From Heterobasidion occidentale (Eukaryota > Basidiomycota > Agaricomycetes > Russulales > Bondarzewiaceae): 64,000 nucleotides of DNA. The notes beneath the pieces are model-generated. The model did no database searches and was not told the origin of the DNA. It saw only the letters and a program-made list of their open reading frames with translations. The stretch covers positions 1,364,001 to 1,428,000 of the forward strand of contig JBCAQO010000006.1 of assembly GCA_039111635.1 (NCBI GenBank), written 5' to 3'. Both the position numbers and the translations under genes were made by a program. How positions within the stretch are numbered: position 1 is the stretch's first letter; each line of letters starts with the position of its first letter. Shown here piece after piece: positions 55,851-64,000 of the stretch.

Positions 55851-58720
55851 ATGGGTGTCCACGGTCTTTGGGATGTAAGTTTGGATATCCTCTATGCACT
55901 TTCAGGAGTCATCTGACTCGCCGTTTTAGATCGTTCACAAAGCAGGCCAATCGACGGCTCTCACCCATCTCGCCGTCAACGGCTTCGAATTCAACAAGTC
56001 CGGAAAGCGTGCTTATCGCATCGGTATCGACGCTAGCATATGGTATACCCATGCTTCCTTCAGCAAAGGAGGCGAAAATCCAGAGCTTCGACTTCTCTTC
56101 TACCGACTTCGGTCGCTAGCCCAATTGCCGTTCCTGCCGCTTTTTGTTTTTGATGGTCGTGAAAGGCCTAAAGTCAAGAGAGGGAGTAGAATGGGGAAGG
56201 CAGGGTCCCACCACCTCACAGCGGGCTTCAAGAAGTTGTTGGACCTGTTTGGGATGGAATGGCGAGTGGTAAGTACGAGCATGCTTTTTTTGTGATCATC
56301 ATTTCAACACCTCATTTATCTATAGGCTGTAGGTGAGGCAGAAGCAGAGCTATTGTCACCTGAATCAATTGGGCATCATTGACGCTATCATGACGGATGA
56401 TGTTGATGCCCTGGTATTCGGGGCTGTGACGATTATCAAGAAGTGGGTTGCTTAGATGTTAGCCTCGAGTCGCATGAACTGTGACTGAGCCTATATGATT
56501 TCAGCACGAGCTTGACCCTCACAGGTAATAAGTCCAAGCCAGCCCTAGACTCCAAAGGCAAGGCGAGTAAGCATCACGTTTGGCTATACACTGCCGATGC
56601 TGTTCGAAACCACCCCGAGGTCGCATTGACACGAGGAGGGCTGGTGTTGATTGCTCTTCTGTCGGGAGGTGACTATGACGGCGTGAGTCGCTTGGTCATC
56701 CTTTCATTGTTCAAACTAACGGAGGTCGATTTGAAATAGGGCGTTGATAAGTTTGGCCCAACCATAGCTCATGGTTTGGCGCGTTGTGGTTTTGGCGATC
56801 AATTGTGGATATTTTTGATCGTAGGACCAGAGAAGATATCCGGCCTCTTCTTGCTCGATGGCGGAATGACATACACGATGAGCTGCGTACCAACTCACGC
56901 GGCTTTCTTTCTCGGAAATCTTCTCTCTGTCGACTTCCCCCTGAATTCCCCAACATCGAAGTGGTGCGCAACTATGTTGCTCCTCTTACTAGTGCTCGAA
57001 ATGGTGGCCAAGGAGGTGGAGCCATGCGGGATAATGGCGACCCTAGTCTTCCTCGGCTGGCAGCATTCTGTGAGGTCAACTTCGGGGAATGGGGGCACGA
57101 ATCGGCCATCGTCAAGCGGTTTCGAGACCTCATATGGCCCTCGGCCATCATGCGGGTCCTCCGTCGTGCGGCTTTGGAGGCTGACGAAAAGCAAAAGCCA
57201 GACGTATTGAAACAGGCGTCCAGGATATCTTGATCCGAGGACTATTGAAGCCAACACGAGGCGAAGCAATTGGCACGCCCATGTCGTTAATCAAACGCGT
57301 TCTTGATACAGCAGACACCGACCGCATACGAGATGCCTTTGTCAACAGAGGTCGCCAATCAAACCATTCAGAAGAAGATAACAATGCGCTTAAAATGAAG
57401 ATCGTTGGCTCTCGGCGTCACGTCTCCACCGATCATGTCCTAGAATATCGCGTCGAGCTGACGCCGTCTATCCTCGTCGCCTTGGTGCGTAAAGGGATTC
57501 AAGGCAAGCGATCCGAACCTACTGCTGACTCCGCTGTCGACGACGATCCTTTTGCTATCGGTTTTAGCGCGAGGTCTCAGAAGATGAATAGCCCGAAGAA
57601 ACCTCCTCCTGACCCAGATAGCAGCCTATGTCTATGGATACCTGCATGCATCGTGCAACAAGCGCATCCCGGTTTAGTTGAAGACTTTGAGAGCTTAGGA
57701 GGGGCGGACAAACCCAAAGGAAAAGGAAAGGGGAAGGGGAAAGGCAAGGCAAAGGCGCAGGAGGCAGGATCGGACTATATCGATGAAACAGAAGACGATC
57801 TTAAAACCTCAGACATGCCTTTGCTTGCTGTCAGCCCGTCAAGGCCACAAGTTGCGACACGACACATATGTCCCAGTTCTCAAGCAGTCCGGTCCTCCAG
57901 CCGCAATAGGGATGCATCCCTACCCGCTCTTTGCCGATCTGATTTTTTGTTCTGGTTTCCGAATCCTGATGATCCTGACATGCTCATAATCGAAGAGGCT
58001 GTCTTGCTTCCTACTAAACCCAGAACTTCGCACGCTTCAAGTCTTTTGCCTCGCACTGTCCATTGCCCAGAAAATGTCTCCCGTTCAATCACCGCGCCCA
58101 CGTTGTTGACCGAATCGGCACGTCCTCGTACTGGACGGAACAATCCTCAAGCGAAACCTACGACCCAACGGCATGCGTCTCAAACCAGACATACCCAGCA
58201 GCCCGATGATGCCGGATCTGAGCACTGTCAGGATTGGTCCGATAGTGAACACAATAGTCTCGACAAACCTACTTTCGATGCTGCGAAAGAGGCCTTCCAT
58301 GACGCCCTGTTCAACTCCATCATGGGTCCAGCTGACGGCTCCCGTCCACTAGAGGCAAGGCCTCGAGCTAAAAGACCACGCATCCCACCCTCGAATCCCC
58401 TTTCATCTTCTAGGCACCCCTCTCCAACAAAGAAACGGAAGCTTACGCCTCCACTGGCTTCGTTCCCTGTACTTGAGCCCCTTTCCTTGTCTGTTACTTC
58501 ATCCCCGAATTCTAGCAGAACAGCCCCTATTTTACCCAACGATGTCATCGAAATCTTTAGTGATTCCGAGGACAGGCATGCAATGGCTTCTCGGGGAAAC
58601 CAATCTATACTTTCGTCCTCTCGACGCGATAGTAACCGATATCGTGTGGATCAGCCGGCCTCTTCCCAAGACAGCGGATTGTTCTCAGACGTGATGGAAT
58701 TTATAGACCTCACGCTTTGA
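55851..58720 (+). CDS. YEN1: YEN1/GEN1-type Holliday junction resolvase (frameshifted as sequenced)
   Basis: XPG/Rad2-family nuclease. ATG 55851 gives MGVHGLWDIVHKAG, the N-terminal helix that is cleaved off in no member of the family. Catalytic acids appear in RIGIDASIWYTH, LFVFDGRERPKVKR, VAVGEAEAEL, IDAIMTDDVDALVFG and LLSGGDYDGGVDKFGP. A helix-hairpin-helix region follows (HGLARCGFGD), then a C-terminal chromodomain-like block (HVLEYRVELTPSILVALVRK), a Lys/Gly-rich linker and a long Ser/Pro tail with DVIEIFSDSED and a final MEFIDLTL, both SUMO-interacting-like. Frame breaks: near 56355 (between AEAEL and LNQLGIID), near 56804 (one G, before DIFDRRTRE) and near 57211 (one A, before TGVQDILIRGL). 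It follows RDH54 directly on the same strand. Confidence 0.88.
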
Positions 58721-59402
58721 AGTTGTACGGTATCACAGGTTGCTCTAATCGTGCCTACCATTATTCTTGTTTTATAGTCAGGCATATATTTCGTTAATTC
58801 GTTCCTCAGGCATCACTTCAGTTAATTGAGTCGTCTAGGTCGCTATACGTGCTGTTAGACCCACCGATGGTAAGTTACACGCACACAATTTGGAAGCTTG
58901 ACCCTTTTTATCCTCATAGGCCATGGCGCATTTCTTATCCCATTTCCTCGCCTGACATATTCCTTCATTCTTCGTGCACATATTCTTCTAGCTTCTAATT
59001 GTGACATACAATGACTTCAGAACTGAAGTTCTTGTGAGGTATTTGTAAGCTAGTGAGTATCACAGTCATGATTCGGTTTCTATTTGGTATTGACCACAAT
59101 CACTGTATTAGCGAGGGCAGCTTCTGTGCGGGGATGCCTTCGATGCGAGGTCAGGGAAATTCCCTTTCGGCGGGCGTAACACGCCCAAGCGCTATCATAA
59201 TGCGCTGTATGAGCAGGGCCGCATGCTCTTAATCTCCTTGGGGCTCACCTTGGCCCATAGTACAATCACTCTTGAAGTTCGAGTCTGCATAGCGCGAACA
59301 CAATTGCCCCTTGAAGCAAGCAAAATTGCGATTGAGGCTGCTTAATTTCAAATTCCGCAGCGAATCAGCGACGAACGGAAGTATTTTGAAATTCAAGTCT
59401 CT

Positions 59403-59927
59403 ATGTTCCTTCCCATCCCGCGCTTAAGTTCGTCAGCTCTGCAGCCTGTGTCGTTACACCCATATCTTACTACAGGCCAACACCATCGACATGATGCCTC
59501 GAAGGCGAACTGTTGGCAGCAGACATACTATCAGCGTCTACGACAACAAACTTGGTATGTCTTCAAAAGGTACGGTGAAGGACTGGTGAAGGCCAGGCAA
59601 GTGCTAATCAATATTTCCGCGAAGCGCTATGCTCTGAGCGTCTGGACACAACCCAAGCGCTTCCTTCTTGATACCTACGGAGACTCGGGGCTCAAAGAAT
59701 CACATCGACTTGAGCTTTGTGAACCATATCATGTCATCAGCTGCGAGCTTGCTTCTTCACCAGTGAGTTACATTGTATTACACGACTGTATGACCACTCG
59801 GAGACAAACACGGACAGGTGCAATCATTGTCGCGCAGGGGCAAGGGACGAAAAGCCTGAACGCAGTAGGTGCCCTTAACCGCCGGGTCTTCGTTACGTTT
59901 AGACGAAGGATATTTGCAATACACTAG
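59403..59927 (+). CDS. Open frame of unknown status, 174 codons
   Basis: ATG-started frame without introns. Composition is mixed (Gln/Arg-rich start, RRIFAIH end); no signal peptide, membrane span or known motif. Chance frames of this length occur in this DNA, so it is listed only as a candidate. Confidence 0.15.
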   Translation: MFLPIPRLSSSALQPVSLHPYLTTGQHHRHDASKANCWQQTYYQRLRQQTWYVFKRYGEGLVKARQVLINISAKRYALSVWTQPKRFLLDTYGDSGLKESHRLELCEPYHVISCELASSPVSYIVLHDCMTTRRQTRTGAIIVAQGQGTKSLNAVGALNRRVFVTFRRRIFAIH

Positions 59928-59978
59928 CCGGGGATGTAGTATGTAAATTTCTGTATTGGCATCTACATTTCTTTGACG

Positions 59979-59988
59979 CATAAATAGG
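59979..59988 (+). promoter_or_regulatory. TATA-like element of P450 gene
   Basis: CATAAATAGG, about 50 nt before the ATG at 60036. The same ten bases form the TATA-like element of HSP12 copy A. Confidence 0.5.
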
Positions 59989-60035
59989 CAGGGCTGCACT
60001 TGCAGTCTCAACAACATCCTTCAACTTTTCATATC

Positions 60036-62424
60036 ATGGGTCTCACTTACAGCTCCTTGACTGCCTTTTCGATCGCTGTAGTTGCGGTCGCCGCACTTGC
60101 ACTGCTCAGATCTCTTTTCAGACGTCGTCTGCTCAAGGATATCCAAGGCCCTCCATCCAATTCATTCTGGTTGGGCGCGTATCTTGTGCACTTGTTCATC
60201 GGTCTTTGTTCTGAGACGTTTCTTCGTAGGGCACGAGAAAGATTTGCGCTACCAGAATGAAGTCGGTGACCTCGACTTCCAATGGATGGGCCAGTACGGA
60301 ACCGCGTGGCGTGTAAACGGTTGCATGGGTGTAGGAAACGTCTTGTTGTCTAAACGACGCCTCATCGCTGATGTTCTCGTAATACTGCAGGAAGATATCC
60401 TTATGTTGGTTGACCCTAAGGCTCTGCAACACATCTTGCAGGCCGCCGGTTACAATTATCCTAAGAGCGCCGAGGATCGCCAGTTCTTGAGGATGGTAAC
60501 CGGAGAGGGCCTCGCGTGGGCGCACGGTGTGCACCCCCTTATCTTGTTTATCTCACTCACCCATGAACTACGGATTGCAGGTGAGGATCACAGTCGGCAG
60601 AGAAAGATTATGAATCCCGCGTTCTCTTCGACACAGTTGAAGACCTTCCTTCCCCTGTTTCATTTCCGAGCTTCGCAGGTATTTTTATACGTTCATCCTA
60701 TATCTGCACAAGTCTCACGCTGTGTGGAAGTTGGTACAGAAGTGGGAGAACTTGATCGCGGGCGATGTGTCCAACGCGCCTGTCATCAATGTCGCAAGTT
60801 GGCTCTCGCGTATGACTCTTGATGTCATCGGGGAAGGCATGTTGCATTCTGTTGTCCACGTTTGCGGCTGGTCGCTGACGTGCATACGCAGCTGGTTTCG
60901 GCTTCGAGTTCGGAGCTCTTGACGACACTAAAAGCGAGTTCATGAACAACTGGGACAGCCTTTTGTATGTAATTTTGGCTCCGTTACCCTCTTGTATAGC
61001 TTGTTCACCTGTTTGCTTTGGTCACAGCATCGACTCGACTTTGTACCCCGCACCGCTTGACCTCCTAGCCAAGTCGTTCTTCAATTCCATTCCTACAAGT
61101 GTCTTGTATTATACCCGCTACCTCCCGTCGCGCGAGTACCGCAGGTTCCGTGAATACCTGGACTTTGCGAGGGTGATCTCGCGTGACATCATCCGCAAGA
61201 GCGAAGCCCGCGGCGATGGGAAGGACGTCATGAGCGTCCTTGTCCGCGCGAATGCGTCGGAGAACCCGAAGACCAAGCTTTCGGAGCCGGAGGTCATCGA
61301 CCAGATCTCGTGCGCGCTTTTCCCGTTCCTTCGAGCTTGACGTCACCGTTACCGACGAATGTCCTCCTGCAGGACGCTCATGCTGGCCGGGCACGACACC
61401 ACTGCGGCCACGGCGTCATGGGTGCTCTGGGAACTCGCCAAGGACCCAGAGTTCCAGAGCAAAGTTCGAGAGGAGATCAGAGCTGCGCGCGCTCAGGTCA
61501 CTGCGCGCGGTGATGCTGACTTCTCGATGGCGGACCTCGAGGGGTTGACTCTGATGCAGGCGGCGATGAAGGTGCGCAGGCGTGTCGAACGCAGAGATTT
61601 CCAATTCTAAAGACGTGCCACGAGACTTAACAGGAGGGCATGCGCCTGCACCCTATCCTCTGGCACATCTCTCGGTACGCCGGGAAAGACGACGTCATCC
61701 CGCTGGCCCAGCCCATCGTCACGAAGTCGGGGAAACAGATCTCGGCGATTCCCGTCAGCAAGGGGACCAAAGTCAAGCTCTCCCTGTGCGCGTACAACAG
61801 GTGAGACGTGCCAGTTCCCCCCTCTCCCATAGCAGCGCTGAAAATGATATTTTTGAAACCGCTAGATTGCCTAGCATCTGGGGCGAGGATGCAGACCGGT
61901 GGAACCCGATGCGTTGGGTCAACATGGACAGTTCGAAGCAGACCTCCGTAGGCGTGTATTCGAATCTGTAAGCCTTTGCTCTACATACGTTTCGAGATCA
62001 ATTGACAAGCGGTGTCCCCTCTAGGCTCACATTTTGTAAGTCGAGGCAGCTGAAGATGGACCACTTTCGATTACTCACAACTGAGCTATAGCTGCTGGTA
62101 TTCGTTCCTGCATAGGGTAAGCCCGAGGCGTGTGACTTGATTTGCTGCAACGTCCTGATTGTTTTTTTTCCTTTACAGATGGAAGTTCGCGTACGTGACG
62201 TGCTTCGCATAGAATCTGAGACTGCGCTGACTACACCCGCGCTTCTTTCCAGTGTCATCGAGCTACAGGCGATTTTGGCGAGCGTCCTGGAAAAGTTCGA
62301 ATTCGCGATGCCGCCCGACGCGGACAAGCACCCTGTCTGCAGGAAACCCACCTTGGTGATGACACCGATCGTCGATGGCCACCGGGGGACTTGGTTGGGT
62401 TTGACGGTCAAGAACGTGGCGTAA
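60036..62424 (+). CDS. Cytochrome P450 monooxygenase
   Basis: ER-anchored haem monooxygenase; substrate unknown, many such genes in wood- and litter-decay fungi act on lignin fragments or xenobiotics. ATG 60036; membrane anchor TAFSIAVVAVAALALLRSLF then the Pro-rich hinge IQGPPSN. Blocks: WRVNG, LVDPKALQHIL, HSRQRKIMNPAFSS (helix C WxxxR region), TLMLAGHDTTAATASWVLWE (helix I), EGMRLHP (ExxR), DRWNPMRW (PERF region) and FSAGIRSCIGWKFA with the haem-ligand Cys. The haem region is split over exons 62025-62035 (11 nt), 62092-62116 (25 nt) and 62179-62190 (12 nt), then VIELQAILASVLEKFEF. About a dozen exons in all; stop 62424. Nearly every family hallmark is present, so it should be active. Confidence 0.95.
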
Positions 62425-62688
62425 GTATGAGACGAGGGTTGTTCCCGTGTAAATGGCCGTAGTACGTAGTGCCATACAACAGACTTGATGTAAATGTCAA
62501 TTTGCTCGGTTATGTCATGTAACTTGCTTTGCGTGCGGAAGGAAGATCACGAATGAAGCGTTCTATGGACTGAAGCCTGTGTGGGTTGCGATATGATGCT
62601 ATGATGGCGCGCGCGTGGAGTGATCCGGAATAGGAAGTGGGCTTGGACGCGACGGAGAGGAATCGGTGCAACTGGTTGAGCACGTCCG

Positions 62689-64000
62689 ATGTCCCACTCC
62701 CCTGCCAAAGCTCGTCAGTTTTCGATCCCGATGCAGACAAAGTCCACAGGGATACCCACCCCAGGCAGGCTCCGCTCCCCCTCCACGACACACCTCCCTC
62801 TCTCCCTCCCCGACAACGACACCATGACCGCAGCCTTCGCAGACGCTATCAAGGCAAACGACCCTGCTGCACACAGGCCCATCCAGCCCAACAACACCGG
62901 CCCCGCATCCTACTCGTACCTCGCACAGTCAGGTCGCAGGTCCGTCGTGGGCCGTCCCCCGTCCGTCGCGTCCTCCTCCTCTGCTCCCGGCACCACCCCC
63001 TTCAGAGCCATCCCACCGCGCTCAAAACACCAACAACGCGCCCGGCAAGTCGCCAGTCGGCCGCATTCGACAAGGGCCCTGCTCGAGCCGACAGGTTGTT
63101 CGACGTCGGGGATAGCGTCCGCATCGAGAGTCTCGGCTTCGAGGGGACGCTCAGGTTCATCGGCGAGATTGATGGGAAATCCGGCCAGTGGGCAGGCGTC
63201 GAGCTCGGCGGCGGCTTCGCAGGCAAGGGAAAGAACGATGGCTCGGTCAACAAGTGAGTCGCGCCCTTACCCCCTCAGAACAGATTTCTTGTGATACGAT
63301 GCCACGCGTTCTTCTGCATCCCGTCTCGTTTCGTGTTGGTCATTTATACATTCGTTCAGATCGACCCGCCACTAATCACGTCTAGCTTCACGCACAATGC
63401 CCCCAACGATCTCCATACTTGCGCCGTGCTTCTTCGTCTTCTGCCCCATCCAACAGTCTTTCGCTAATCGTCTCGCACAATGACTGATTTTCATTGGTTG
63501 TAGTAAATATTATTTTGTCTGTCCACCAAAGTGCGGTGTATTCGTGGCGCTCGCCAAACTTTCCCCCCCGACGGTCGGGCCTGGTGGCATCTCCAGACCG
63601 TCGTCGGTCGCGTCGTCTCGCAGCGGCCGAGTCACCCCGTCTGTTTCAGGTCGCATAACGCCTTCCTACGGCCTCAAGAACAACGGCCGCGTCACCCCGT
63701 CCATGTCGACCAGCAGGGTCACTTCAGCCGTGACGCCTGCCGCCCGCACACGCACGAAAACGCCAGTGTCGGCGGCGACGCCCAGGGCACCCACGTCCCC
63801 GAACGGGCACGGGGCTGTCACCCCGGGCTCCCGCGCGTCGCGCTACGTCGGCGTCACCGCAAAGCAGCTCACCTCGCGCGCGCCGGGGGGGCCGCCCGTC
63901 CCAGCGAGCCCCACGCGATTCGCAGGACGCGCCTCGCCCCCATCGTTGATCCACGCTGGCAAGACCCCCCGAGCCGCGCAGGGAACCAGACCCATCGGCC
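62689..64000 (+). CDS. CAP-Gly microtubule-binding protein (3' end outside window)
   Basis: Resembles the CLIP-170/Bik1/Tip1 group of microtubule plus-end proteins. ATG 62689 (MSHSPAKARQFSIPMQTKST) opens a Ser/Pro/Thr-rich leader. The CAP-Gly domain reads FDVGDSVRIESLGFEGTLRF, IGEIDGKSGQWAGVELGGGF, AGKGKNDGSVN, then, after an intron at 63254-63503, NKYYFVCPPKCGVFV. A basic Ser/Thr-Pro region follows, rich in RVTPS repeats (GRVTPSVSGRITPS, GRVTPSMSTSRVTS), typical of microtubule-binding linkers. Between about 62995 and 63030 the frame must shift to join TTPFRAIP to LKTPTTRPAS; a lost base in a C run is likely. The intron of 250 nt is four to five times longer than its neighbours in this window. 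Coiled coils expected later are outside the window. Confidence 0.88.

Larger units (their letters stand above)
58721..60035. other. Intergenic region upstream of P450
   Basis: 1.3 kb. A 174-codon frame at 59403-59927 begins with ATG but resembles no family (see its entry). A TATA-like CATAAATAGG at 59979-59988 precedes the P450 start by about 50 nt. Confidence 0.5.

Noticed and set aside
1..64000. CRISPR arrays, phage or bacterial def-type clusters, tRNA and rRNA genes
   Set aside because: No regularly spaced repeats, no polycistronic layout and no cloverleaf-like sequence was recognised by eye; the genes are plainly eukaryotic with introns.

Overview
The window is nuclear DNA from a filamentous basidiomycete, most likely an agaricomycete. 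Genes are dense on both strands and split by many short GT-AG introns, usually 48-70 nt. The gene families agree: glyoxal oxidase, a P450 with a heavily split 3' end, a 7-TM basidiomycete membrane protein, a DUF7918-type protein and tandem HSP9/12 genes. I see no bacterial features, CRISPR array, rRNA, tRNA or recognisable transposon. Exon coordinates below were worked out by hand from splice signals and protein-family continuity.

Layout. 1-2.9 kb: 3' part of a secreted GH92 alpha-mannosidase. 3.1-6.9 kb: a membrane protein carrying an Smr domain, then an F-box protein, both minus strand. 7.4-8.5 kb: two small secreted proteins with similar promoters. 8.9-12.8 kb: a Bax-inhibitor-1/lifeguard protein, a DUF7918 protein and a small Cys-containing secreted protein. 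12.9-17.1 kb: Mdm31/32 mitochondrial protein and, divergently, a kinase-fold protein lacking its catalytic residues. 17.1-19.7 kb: gene-poor DNA with degenerate repeats, a hairpin and a perfect palindrome. 19.7-29.4 kb: GPI-type glyoxal oxidase, prefoldin subunit 4, Vps3844-type ER/vacuolar protein, mitochondrial ribosomal protein uS9, and an RNF216-like RBR ubiquitin ligase. 30-34.3 kb: a 7-TM protein and two tandem HSP9/HSP12 genes. 35.4-43.2 kb: NAD kinase, queuosine salvage protein and AIM41. 43.8-50.2 kb: HRD1 ubiquitin ligase and a YtcJ-like amidohydrolase. 50.6-58.7 kb: RDH54/RAD54B and a YEN1/GEN1-type nuclease in tandem, both acting in homologous recombination. 60-64 kb: cytochrome P450 and the 5' part of a CAP-Gly protein.

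Two points affect use of the annotation. First, many otherwise intact, conserved genes are interrupted by single-base losses, mostly in short G or C runs (glyoxal oxidase, uS9m, RBR ligase, queuosine salvage, AIM41, RDH54, YEN1, CAP-Gly). In three of these genes the total exon length becomes a multiple of three only when exactly the inferred number of lost bases is counted (or, for three losses, stays one). This looks like assembly error rather than gene death. Second, several genes use very small exons (10-25 nt) and three introns appear to be GC-AG, so automatic gene models here are likely to be wrong.

I found no clearly new multi-gene system. The most unusual single items are the membrane-anchored Smr protein, the Ran1-like pseudokinase, the small secreted precursors and the microexon-encoded haem-binding region of the P450.
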